From Clostridia bacterium (GTDB lineage: Bacteria > Bacillota > Clostridia > Christensenellales > Borkfalkiaceae), in NCBI GenBank assembly GCA_017507005.1, contig JAFWBT010000013.1, positions 1 through 60,624 on the forward strand: a stretch of 60,624 nt of DNA, read 5' to 3'. Every line of letters starts with the position of its first letter. The first letter of the stretch is position 1. The notes below the pieces were generated by a model. That model was not told the origin of the DNA and ran no database searches. It saw only the letters and a program-made list of their open reading frames with translations. The translations under genes were made by a program, and so were the position numbers. Shown here one piece after another: positions 35,093 through 42,318 of the stretch.

Positions 35093-36100
35093 ATGATAAA
35101 ACTTGCGATTGATTTAGGATCGACCATGACGAAGATTTATCGGGCGGATACGAACAACGGCGTCGTATTGGCAGAGCCGTCTTGCGTCGCTGTGAGCGGT
35201 GAGGAAAAGACCGTAAAGGCGATTGGTAAAGACGCGAAAAATCTTATCGGGAAAACGGCGGAATTTACGAATATTCTTTATCCTATATACGAGGGCGAGA
35301 TTGTCGATATGCGCCTTGCGGTGGTGATGCTGAAAGAGTTTTTGTCCCGTATCGGGGTGAAAACGGGAGCTCTTAAATGGGCGCATATTTTAATCAGCGT
35401 GCCTTGTGGGATTTCCGATCGCGCGCTGTCGGCGTATCGCACGCTTGCCGAGGAGTGCGGCTTGCGTAAGGTATGGTTTGTGGAACAGCCCTATCTTGCG
35501 GCACTTGGCGCAGGCGCGGTGTTCAGCGGCGATCCCGTGTTCTGTTTGGATATCGGCGGCGGCGTTTCTAATGCGGCGGTGGTATCGACGGAGGGTTTGA
35601 TTGCAGGGCTGTCTATGAATATCGGCGGCAATAATATGGACGCGAATATCATATCCAAGGTATCGAACAACGACAAATTGCTGATAGGCACGTTGACGGC
35701 GGAGCGCATCAAGAACGAAATCGGTACGTTGGCGCCCGTTCCGCGCGGCGCGTACGTCGCAGAGGGGCGTTCGACGGAGAATTTTCAGCCTGCGTCGGTG
35801 TCCGTGCGGGCGGAGGATTTGACGGAATGTATCCGTGTCTACGTTAAAAAAGTGGTGGAATATGCAACGACGGTGTTGCAAAATTTACCTGCCGAGGTGT
35901 CGGCGGTGGTGAAACGCAACGGCGTGTATCTTTCGGGCGGTGTGATGAAAATTCCTTACGTAGCGCAATTTATCGGCGCACAGCTAGGGATGCGGTTTCG
36001 GGTGTATGAGGAGCCGCAATTCGCGACCGTACTCGGTGGGGGCGTGCTGTTACGGGATAAAGAAATGCTGCAACATTTTTCAAAGAAAACAGGAAATTGA
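35093..36100 (+). CDS. mreB: MreB/Mbl-like actin homologue
   Basis: A 335-residue ASKHA-fold protein. Phosphate 1 is IDLGSTMTKIYRAD, the connect 1 region gives ISVPCGISDRALSAYRTLAEECG, phosphate 2 is FCLDIGGGVSNAAVVS, and the adenosine motif region is VYLSGGVMKIPYVA...VLGGGVLL. It is close to MreB in length, and VEQPYLAALGAG matches the MreB 'EEPMAAAIGAG' block. However, the usual DLGTANTL start is replaced by DLGSTMTKI, so it is a divergent paralogue. MreB filaments guide cell-wall synthesis in rods. No mreC or mreD follows. Ribosome site: AGAGGTG. Confidence 0.82.
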   Translation: MIKLAIDLGSTMTKIYRADTNNGVVLAEPSCVAVSGEEKTVKAIGKDAKNLIGKTAEFTNILYPIYEGEIVDMRLAVVMLKEFLSRIGVKTGALKWAHILISVPCGISDRALSAYRTLAEECGLRKVWFVEQPYLAALGAGAVFSGDPVFCLDIGGGVSNAAVVSTEGLIAGLSMNIGGNNMDANIISKVSNNDKLLIGTLTAERIKNEIGTLAPVPRGAYVAEGRSTENFQPASVSVRAEDLTECIRVYVKKVVEYATTVLQNLPAEVSAVVKRNGVYLSGGVMKIPYVAQFIGAQLGMRFRVYEEPQFATVLGGGVLLRDKEMLQHFSKKTGN

Positions 36101-36112
36101 TTGAAAAAATAT

Positions 36113-36142
36113 AAAGCCTTTCATTAAGTGAAGGGCTTTTTC
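36113..36142 (+). terminator. intrinsic terminator after the MreB-like gene
   Basis: AAAGCCTTTCA / TGAAGGGCTTT with a 5-nt loop, then TTC and a short T-run. Confidence 0.82.
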
Positions 36143-36177
36143 ATATAGTTTTTTACAAAACACGAAGGAGAAAGGTA

Positions 36178-38028
36178 ATGCGAAAGATGAAGAGTAGGGT
36201 GATGGCGTGGTGTCTTGCGGCGGCGACGGGCGTTAGCGTCACGAGCGCGTCCGCGTGCAAAGACGACCACGTTCACGCTTGGTACGACGGCGTGTATATT
36301 GCGGCAACGTGTGAAAACGTTGGGATAAAGACCTATCAATGCGATTGCGGTAAGGTGCAAACGCGGGAATTAGAGGCACTAGGGCATGATTTGGTAGCGG
36401 TGGCGGCGCGTGCGCCGAGCTGTGAGGAAGTGGGTTGGGAAGAGTACTCGTATTGTATGCGCGAGGGCTGTTCCTATCTTTCGCGCGTGGAAATTTCTCC
36501 GACGGGACACGTATGGGAAACGGACGAAACGGCAGGAAAAAAGGTGTGCGTATCGTGCGACGCCGTTTTGCAAGAAAATGATGAAGGGCATACCCATGTA
36601 TTTGATGAAGTGGCGGAAATCGTTATGGCGACGTGTAAAACGGAAGGGCAAATTCGGTATCTTTGCGACTGCGGAGAAGAAAAAATAGAGCCGCTCGCTA
36701 TCACCGACCACGCGTGGAGCGATTGGGAAGAGGGTGAGGGCGGAAAACAGCGTTATTGCAAGCATTGCGGTGAAATACAAGTGGACGTGAGCGATTCGGG
36801 AGAGGAATTTTCCTCTGACGAGGAATCGTTTGAGGCCGAACCGTCCGTTTCGGAAATGGAAGAATATTCCAAAGAGGAAAGTTCGTCAAGGAGAGAGAGC
36901 TCGTCAAGACGGGAAAGCTCGTCTGAAATAGAGTCGGCTGAGGAGTTTTCGAGTGCGGATTTTGCGAGCAGTGAAGAAGAGAGTGGCGAAGAAAGTTCGG
37001 ATGAAAATTTAGGTGAAAATTTGGAAGAAAATTCAGACGTAAATGCAGGCGAAAACAGCCTTGAAAGTGCGGAAGAGCATACCCATGTCTTTAACGAAGC
37101 GGAAAGAACGGAGGCGGATTGCTTGCAGGACGGCGAGGTGATTTATCGTTGTGAGTGCGGTGAGAGCCGCGAAGAGACGTTGCCTGCAACGGGGCATGCG
37201 TACGTGGACGGCGTGTGCGGTTGCGGCGCGATACAAGAGCCGACGGAAGAGGAATTTGGCGAGCTGAACGGGCTGACGTACGCATTGAGCGCGGACAGAG
37301 CCTATTATATATGCGCGGGGTTTGCGGCAGGCACGCGTGCGGCGGTGGTGATTGCGGACGAATATAACGGAAAACCCATTAAAGAGATTGCCGAGGGCGC
37401 TTTTATGGGTTGTTACGCGCTGTTTAGTGTGACGATTGGTAAAAACATCACGAAAATCGGCGATAATGCGTTCTCTCAATGTTATAATTTGGTAGAGGTT
37501 TGCAATTTATCCGTCAAGAAAATCAGCGTCGGCTCTTTTGACAACGGCGGCGTTGCGCTATATGCGAAAGCGGTGTATACGAGCAAAGCTTACACGAGCG
37601 GTATCGGGCGCGAGAACGGCTACGTCACGTATAGCAAGGGCGCTGAAAAGTGGCTGATTGGCTATGAGGGGACGTCGAAAAACCTCGTTTTGCCGACGGG
37701 GATTACGGCAATCAATCAAGAAGTGTTCAATCATTGTTCTGGGCTGCAATCGGTTGTTTTGCCGGATACGGTGCGCGCGATAGAGGCGGAATTTTTAGGG
37801 TGTCGTACGTTAAAGAGCGTAACGATTGGCCGTGGCGTAAAATCGATTGCGCGGAAAGCGTTTAGGGACGCGACGGCGTTGGAAACGCTGACGTTTGCCG
37901 TGAAAGAGGGCTGGAAAACGAGCAATGGCGTGGCTGTGCCTGCGGCGGAGTTGGCAAGCCCTGCCGATGCCGCGTCGTTGTTGCGTACGGGCGGTAGATA
38001 CAGCGAGGACAAGCTGATACGAGAATAA
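36178..38028 (+). CDS. lipoprotein with Cys-His modules, Ser/Glu linker and BspA-type LRRs
   Basis: A 616-residue exported lipoprotein (SASAC, Cys27). Residues ~28-205 contain modules of the type 'HxWY...ATCExxGxxxYxCxCGxxxxREL..LGH' (YQCDCGKVQTRELEALGH; YLCDCGEEKIEPLAITDH), then a Ser/Glu-rich linker with ESSSRRESSS repeats, one further module (HTHVFNEAERTEADCLQDGEVIYRCECGE), and from ~355 BspA/LRR_5 repeats (IKEIAEGAFMGCYALFSVTIGKNITKIGDNAFSQC). The end (GWKTSNGVAVPAAEL...AASLL) matches the small lipoprotein at 3400. Cys/His modules recur in the 927-aa protein at 45959. Ribosome site: AAGGAGAAAG. Surface binding is likely; the ligand is unknown. Confidence 0.85.
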   Translation: MRKMKSRVMAWCLAAATGVSVTSASACKDDHVHAWYDGVYIAATCENVGIKTYQCDCGKVQTRELEALGHDLVAVAARAPSCEEVGWEEYSYCMREGCSYLSRVEISPTGHVWETDETAGKKVCVSCDAVLQENDEGHTHVFDEVAEIVMATCKTEGQIRYLCDCGEEKIEPLAITDHAWSDWEEGEGGKQRYCKHCGEIQVDVSDSGEEFSSDEESFEAEPSVSEMEEYSKEESSSRRESSSRRESSSEIESAEEFSSADFASSEEESGEESSDENLGENLEENSDVNAGENSLESAEEHTHVFNEAERTEADCLQDGEVIYRCECGESREETLPATGHAYVDGVCGCGAIQEPTEEEFGELNGLTYALSADRAYYICAGFAAGTRAAVVIADEYNGKPIKEIAEGAFMGCYALFSVTIGKNITKIGDNAFSQCYNLVEVCNLSVKKISVGSFDNGGVALYAKAVYTSKAYTSGIGRENGYVTYSKGAEKWLIGYEGTSKNLVLPTGITAINQEVFNHCSGLQSVVLPDTVRAIEAEFLGCRTLKSVTIGRGVKSIARKAFRDATALETLTFAVKEGWKTSNGVAVPAAELASPADAASLLRTGGRYSEDKLIRE

Positions 38029-38050
38029 CAAACGAAAATAAACGAAAAAT

Positions 38051-38085
38051 AAACGGCATACCGAGAAATTCGGCGTGCCGTTTTT
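38051..38085 (+). terminator. intrinsic terminator between convergent genes
   Basis: ACGGCA-TA-CCGA / TCGG-CG-TGCCGT followed by TTTTT on the + strand. The A-rich upstream side lets it work for trpB on the minus strand too. Confidence 0.82.
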
Positions 38086-38133
38086 ATGTGGTTTTATATG
38101 TTTTTTGTGTGGTTTTAATCGTTTTGTCGAGCG

Positions 38134-39504
38134 TTATTCGACGTTGGGCAAGCCTGCAAGGCCTTTGGCGAGTTCTTCGTCCGTGGGCACGTAGTCGTTC
38201 ATTTTTCCGTCGTGGAATTTTTCATACGCAACCATATCGAAATAGCCCGTACCCGTCAAGCCGAACAAAATCGTCTTTTCTTCGCCCGTTTCCTTGCATT
38301 TCATTGCCTCGTCGATGGCGACGCGGATAGCGTGGCTAGATTCGGGGGCAGGCAAAATGCCCTCTACGCGCGCGAAATATTCCGCCGCCTCGAACACTTT
38401 CGTCTGCTCCACCGCTCTTGCTTCCATCAGTCCGTCGTCGTAGAGCTGCGACAGCGTGGACGTCATACCGTGATAGCGCAAGCCGCCCGAGTGGCTCGCC
38501 GCAGGGATAAAGCCTGAGCCGAGGGTATACATCTTGGAAAGGGGGCATACCTTGCCCGTATCGCAATAATCGTAGGCGTATTTGCCGCGCGTGAGCGTGG
38601 GGCAAGAGGCAGGCTCGACGGCGATAAATTGATAGTGCGCCTTGCCTTGCAGTTGTTCCGCCATAAAGGGCGCAATCAAGCCGCCGAGGTTAGAGCCGCC
38701 GCCCGCGCAGCCGATAATGATATCGGGCGTAACGCCGTATTTATCCAACGCCGTTTTCGATTCCAAACCGATTACCGATTGATGCAGCAACACTTGGTTT
38801 AACACACTGCCAAGGGCGTAACGATAGCCGTCTAAATTTGCCGCCGTTTCCACCGCCTCGGAGATAGCGCAGCCGAGCGAGCCGGACGTGCCGGGGAATT
38901 CTTCGAGGATTTTTCTGCCGACTGCCGTCGTCGTCGAGGGGGAGGGGGTGACGTTCGCGCCGTAGGTACGCATTACCTCGCGGCGGAAGGGCTTTTGTTC
39001 GTACGAGCATTTTACCATAAACACTTTGCAGTCCAAGCCAAAGTACGAGCAAGCCATCGACAGCGCCGTACCCCATTGACCTGCGCCCGTTTCCGTCGTG
39101 ACGCCTTTCAAACCCTGCTCTTTCGCGTAGTACGCCTGCGCGATTGCGGAGTTTAATTTATGACTGCCGCTCGTGTTATTGCCCTCGAATTTGTAATAGA
39201 TTTTCGCAGGCGTTCCCAACGTCTTTTCCAGACAATACGCGCGAATCAGGGGCGCGGGGCGGTACATTTTATAAAAATCACGAATTTCTTGCGGTACGTC
39301 GATATACGGCGTCGTATCGTCCAGCTCTTGCTTGGCGAGCTCCGTGCAGAACACGTTGGACAGCGCGTCCAGCGTTATGGGCTGCATAGTAACGGGGTCT
39401 AACAGCGGCGCAGGCTTGTTTTTCATAAACGCGCGCAAATTCAGCCATTGTTTGGGCAGTTCGTTTTCTTCTAAATAAATTTTATAGGGAATTTCTTTTT
39501 TCAT
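38134..39504 (-). CDS. trpB: tryptophan synthase beta chain, TrpB2 type
   Basis: A 456-residue PLP enzyme condensing indole and serine to tryptophan. It is longer than TrpB1 (~400) and has the TrpB2 pattern RPAPLIRAYCLEKTLGTPAKIYYKFEGNNTSGSHKLNSA, with the PLP lysine at Lys116. Other motifs are TETGAGQWG, the phosphate-binding GCAGGGSNLGG, and PAPESSHAI near the C terminus. No trpA or other trp gene is adjacent, so it probably salvages free indole. Transcription starts ~400 bases upstream and runs through a T-box leader, which fits control by tryptophan starvation. Ribosome site: AAGGAGAAAAC. Confidence 0.95.
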   Translation of the reverse strand: MKKEIPYKIYLEENELPKQWLNLRAFMKNKPAPLLDPVTMQPITLDALSNVFCTELAKQELDDTTPYIDVPQEIRDFYKMYRPAPLIRAYCLEKTLGTPAKIYYKFEGNNTSGSHKLNSAIAQAYYAKEQGLKGVTTETGAGQWGTALSMACSYFGLDCKVFMVKCSYEQKPFRREVMRTYGANVTPSPSTTTAVGRKILEEFPGTSGSLGCAISEAVETAANLDGYRYALGSVLNQVLLHQSVIGLESKTALDKYGVTPDIIIGCAGGGSNLGGLIAPFMAEQLQGKAHYQFIAVEPASCPTLTRGKYAYDYCDTGKVCPLSKMYTLGSGFIPAASHSGGLRYHGMTSTLSQLYDDGLMEARAVEQTKVFEAAEYFARVEGILPAPESSHAIRVAIDEAMKCKETGEEKTILFGLTGTGYFDMVAYEKFHDGKMNDYVPTDEELAKGLAGLPNVE

Positions 39505-39540
39505 AACCGTTTTCTCCTTATTTTTTCCTTGATAATACCG

Positions 39541-39606
39541 TTAATAGTGTGCGTGTTCTTCGTCGTTTTTTAACGCGCGCCATCGAAATTCTCTTTTTAT
39601 ATACAT
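39541..39606 (-). CDS. 21-residue ORF between T-box and trpB
   Basis: A short frame starting MYIKREFRWRALKNDEE and ending HAHY lies between the T-box terminator and trpB. AAAAAGGAGAAAGGCT, a near-perfect ribosome site, precedes its ATG at 39606. It contains a single Trp codon (TGG) and is strongly charged. It would be translated only when the T-box reads through. It could be a small protein or a leader affecting trpB translation; no family is recognised. Confidence 0.5.
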   Translation of the reverse strand: MYIKREFRWRALKNDEEHAHY

Positions 39607-39623
39607 AGCCTTTCTCCTTTTTA

Positions 39624-39663
39624 ATAAAAAAATCCCAAAAAACGGAAACTCCGTTTTTCGGGA
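39624..39663 (-). terminator. T-box intrinsic terminator
   Basis: Minus strand TCCCGAAAAACGGA, loop GTT, TCCGTTTTTTGGGA, then TTTTTTT. It is the alternative structure to the T-box antiterminator. Confidence 0.9.
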
Positions 39664-39905
39664 CGATAATTTCTTACCGCGGTACCACCCAAATTGACCG
39701 TTTGGTCCACTTGATAGCGTACTGACATACGCCCTGCACTTTTACGGGTGCAGAACCCGTCAACTGCTACTAACGTACTATCCTACGCGTTCGGTTGCCC
39801 TCCAAAGCCCATTCCTTTCGCCAATCGCGCCGTAATCCCACCGCCTACGGCTCTCTGTGTCGATTGCTTGCCAAAAGTACTCTTCTTTTTCATCGGTTTG
39901 CTGTT
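39624..39905 (-). ncRNA. T-box leader controlling trpB
   Basis: The minus strand carries the invariant T-box sequence GGGTGGTACCGCGG (39690-39677), which pairs with the CCA end of uncharged tRNA, followed directly by a terminator. Upstream lie an AGAGAG element, a GGTGGG loop and a conserved-looking GGAATGGGCTTTGGAG block of stem I, with GTACT/AGTAC closing the base. Position before trpB implies a Trp (UGG) specifier. TGG triplets are present in stem I, but the specifier loop could not be assigned with certainty by eye. Confidence 0.92.
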
Positions 39906-39916
39906 TAATTTTCTAT

Positions 39917-39945
39917 ATCGTATCATAATTTTTAATACAAGTCAA
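39917..39945 (-). promoter_or_regulatory. promoter of the T-box-trpB transcript
   Basis: Minus strand TTGACT (39945-39940), 17-nt spacer, TACGAT (39922-39917). Confidence 0.72.
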
Positions 39946-40010
39946 GCGTTTAAACGAAGAAATCGATAAATATTTCAAAATTGTATAACACGTGGCAAAA
40001 ATATAAAAAG

Positions 40011-40087
40011 GGCATACCAGGTACGCGTTGAAAGGTAAAAAATAAAACGGTGACAGCAAAATGCTGCCACCGTGTACGCGTTGAAAT
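40011..40087 (-). terminator. yfcE terminator flanked by two dispersed-motif variants
   Basis: ACGGTGACAGC aaaat GCTGCCACCGT (40047-40073) forms a strong hairpin, with TTTTATTTTT after it on the minus strand. On each side stands GTACGCGTTGAAA (40021-40033 and 40075-40087), the core of the dispersed motif. The left copy continues back to GGGCATACCAG. Confidence 0.8.
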
Positions 40088-40094
40088 TTTTTAA

Positions 40095-40643
40095 TTATAA
40101 CGTCAGGCAGTCGAAAATGCCGCCCGTTTCGAGGTCTTTCCAATACAACACGCCGTCGTCGAGTACAATATAGGAGTGCGGGGTGTCGTCCTTGGGCAGG
40201 GCTGTCGAACCGCAGTTTGCATAAAAACCGCCGCCCGTTAACGCCTTATTGCAAGGGGTGTGGAAATGTCCGTTCAAAAGTACGTCGCCGTTTTTTAAAA
40301 GGGGAGGGTTTTCCTCGTTATACAAATGTCCGTGCGTGGCGAAAAGGGTGTGGCCGTTCGCCTCGATAAGAGCGTAGTCTGCCATAATAGGGAATTCCAA
40401 TACCATTTGATCGACTTCGCTGTCGCAATTTCCACGAACACAGACGATTTTTTCCTTGATAGCGTTGAGCATAGCGAATACTTTTTTCGGGGAATAGTCG
40501 TCGGGGAAATCGTTGCGAGGACCGTGATATAAAATATCGCCCAGCAGTAATAATTTGTCCGCGCCTTCATTTTCAAACGCGGCGAGCAGCTGTTCGCACC
40601 AAAACGCCGAGCCGTGGATATCAGATGCAATAACGATTTTCAT
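40095..40643 (-). CDS. yfcE: YfcE-type metallophosphoesterase
   Basis: A 182-residue calcineurin-like phosphodiesterase. All metal motifs are present: SDIHGS, LLLGDILYHGPRN, VRGNCD, THGHL and NGHFHTP. YfcE/YsnB-type enzymes hydrolyse phosphodiesters in vitro; the natural substrate is unclear. The gene lies 60 bases downstream of the MDR dehydrogenase on the same strand, so they probably share a transcript, and it ends at the hairpin at 40047. Ribosome site: GCGAGG. Confidence 0.92.
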   Translation of the reverse strand: MKIVIASDIHGSAFWCEQLLAAFENEGADKLLLLGDILYHGPRNDFPDDYSPKKVFAMLNAIKEKIVCVRGNCDSEVDQMVLEFPIMADYALIEANGHTLFATHGHLYNEENPPLLKNGDVLLNGHFHTPCNKALTGGGFYANCGSTALPKDDTPHSYIVLDDGVLYWKDLETGGIFDCLTL

Positions 40644-40703
40644 AATGGATAACCTCGCAGGGGAAAAACTAAATCGGGACGTTGCGATAAACCGAAACGT
40701 CGG

Positions 40704-41702
40704 TTAGAAAATAAACTTGATGATGTCGATTTGTTCAGGTAAGGTCGCGCCGCTGCTATACAGGCTGGCGTATTTATCCAACAGCTCGGTCAGCTCTTCC
40801 TCGCGATAGCTCTTAATGGGGAATTCGGAGAAATGCACCGCTTTGTTTGCGAGCAAATTGATAGCGGTGGACACGAATTCACGGCTTTCCGTGATACCCT
40901 TAATCGTAACGTTGTTTTTGAGGGCGTATTCGAGGTTGACATGCAAGGGCTTGCCGATAAGCGAGCAGAACGCCACGTACGCATCCCGTTTTACCAAGGG
41001 GAAGAGCACGGAGGGTTCGCAACGGTTCGCAAAGGCGAGGTACACCGCGCCGTCAGCGAGCTTGCCGCCCGTAATATTCAAAACGTTGTCCTTTAACGTA
41101 TCGTCGTTGGGAAAAGTGTAATAAATACCGCATTTTTTCGCGCGCGCAAGGCGTTCGGCGTTGTTGTCTGCCAAAATAGGCACAGCGCGGTGATAAATGA
41201 GGATTTGACACAAAATATTTCCATACAAACCGCCGCCCAGCACCAACACGTGCTGCCCAACGTCGATATGCATTTCGTCAACGATATGCTCTGCGAGCGC
41301 AATCGCGTCGATTAAGAACGCCGCTTCGTCGGAAACGGACGCAGGCAGGGGATACACGTCGTCCACGCCAGCCAACACGAAATCGCGATAAAAGCCGTCC
41401 ACTGTTTCCCCTGCAATACGCAGTCCGTCGGGGGCGCATTCGTCCTCGGTGACGCTGGAAAGATATACGCGTTCGCCTTTTTTAATGAACGAATCTTCTT
41501 CCGCCTCCGTCACTTGCCCGATAGCGAATCTGCCGGGGATAAAGGGCGCCGTTACCTTCAACGCCCCCGTATACACGGCGACGTCCGATTCGGAAAGGAG
41601 CGCTTTCGTCACTTTCACCTTCACCTTGTCCTCGGTCAGCTTGAGATCGGGGGCGGTGACGTGTTGTAAATTGTGTGGATAAGCAAGTTGCCAAACCTTC
41701 AT
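40704..41702 (-). CDS. MDR-superfamily dehydrogenase-like protein without the zinc ligands
   Basis: A 332-residue protein of the medium-chain dehydrogenase/reductase fold. A GroES-like N-terminal part (ALLSESDVAVYTGALKVTAPFIPGRFAIGQV) is followed by a Rossmann half with VGQHVLVLGGGLYGNILCQI. In zinc enzymes the N-terminal part has Cys and the GHE motif; here the corresponding stretch reads PGRFAIGQV, so the catalytic zinc ligands are missing, and no four-Cys structural zinc lobe is evident. NAD(P) binding is likely, but the reaction is unknown. Ribosome site: AAGGAAA. It is probably transcribed with yfcE. Confidence 0.8.
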   Translation of the reverse strand: MKVWQLAYPHNLQHVTAPDLKLTEDKVKVKVTKALLSESDVAVYTGALKVTAPFIPGRFAIGQVTEAEEDSFIKKGERVYLSSVTEDECAPDGLRIAGETVDGFYRDFVLAGVDDVYPLPASVSDEAAFLIDAIALAEHIVDEMHIDVGQHVLVLGGGLYGNILCQILIYHRAVPILADNNAERLARAKKCGIYYTFPNDDTLKDNVLNITGGKLADGAVYLAFANRCEPSVLFPLVKRDAYVAFCSLIGKPLHVNLEYALKNNVTIKGITESREFVSTAINLLANKAVHFSEFPIKSYREEELTELLDKYASLYSSGATLPEQIDIIKFIF

Positions 41703-41776
41703 ATAGTCAGTTTCCTTAATGCCAAACGCAGGAATTTGACGCGCGAAAAACGCCGCGTCATTGCGCCAGCAAGATA

Positions 41777-41805
41777 AGTATAACGCATTTTCGATAAATT
41801 TGCAA
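41777..41805 (-). promoter_or_regulatory. promoter of the MDR-yfcE operon
   Basis: Minus strand TTGCAA (41805-41800), 17-nt spacer, TATACT (41782-41777). Confidence 0.8.
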
Positions 41806-41835
41806 GTATTTTTTTATAAATTGCGTTAAAAACAG

Positions 41836-41864
41836 TTGACGAGGATAAAAAAAAGCGTTATAAT
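41836..41864 (+). promoter_or_regulatory. rpmE promoter
   Basis: TTGACG (41836-41841), 17-nt spacer, TATAAT (41859-41864), 42 bases before the start codon. Confidence 0.88.
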
Positions 41865-41906
41865 TGTGGAGCATAAGTAAAGAATAATAACAGCGAGGTG
41901 AAAATA

Positions 41907-42110
41907 ATGAAAGCTGATATTCATCCCAAATATCACGAAGTAACTGTAACTTGCGCTTGTGGAGCTACTTTCAAGACGGGTACGACGAAAGACGGCGACG
42001 TAATGAAAGTGGATATTTGCAGCAATTGCCATCCTTTCTTCACGGGCAAGCAGAAGTTGGTTGATACCGGTGGACGTATCGATAAATTCAAAAAGAGATA
42101 CGGTATGTAA
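41907..42110 (+). CDS. rpmE: 50S ribosomal protein L31, zinc-binding form
   Basis: A 67-residue ribosomal protein with [23 protein letters not shown] and [32 protein letters not shown]. Cys16, Cys18, Cys37 and Cys40 form the zinc ribbon of the C+ type, so this is the zinc-replete paralogue. The ATG at 41907 is preceded by GCGAGGTG; the GTG at 41898 is part of that site. It has its own promoter and a perfect 13-bp terminator, upstream of the yqhQ-prmC-prfA block. Confidence 0.97.
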   Translation: MKADIHPKYHEVTVTCACGATFKTGTTKDGDVMKVDICSNCHPFFTGKQKLVDTGGRIDKFKKRYGM

Positions 42111-42123
42111 CGGAAAACCCGAA

Positions 42124-42162
42124 AAGGCTTTAAGATCACGGTATCTTAAAGCCTTCTTTTTT
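42124..42162 (+). terminator. rpmE terminator
   Basis: A perfect 13-bp stem AAGGCTTTAAGAT / ATCTTAAAGCCTT, loop CACGGT, then CTTTTTT. Confidence 0.93.
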
Positions 42163-42318
42163 ACGAAACTTGTCGCAAATTCTGCCTTTTTAAGGGGAAA
42201 TTGGCAAGTTTTGTAAAAACGCGCAATAAAATAATGCCGTGCGATATATATTATAATATATATTGTACGCGTATATACGCGCGTGACGTTCGTAACGATC
42301 CTGCAAAGAGGCGATTTT

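Noticed and set aside
7827-36612. Shared word CATGTATTTGATGAA in the GH2 and LRR-lipoprotein genes
   Set aside because: A 15-base match between two coding regions is expected by chance in a 60-kb window, and both encode HVFDE. Its likeness to the dispersed motif is too weak to count.
41674-41682. TGTGGATAA DnaA-box match
   Set aside because: A single 9-mer inside the MDR dehydrogenase coding region with no partner site; likely chance.
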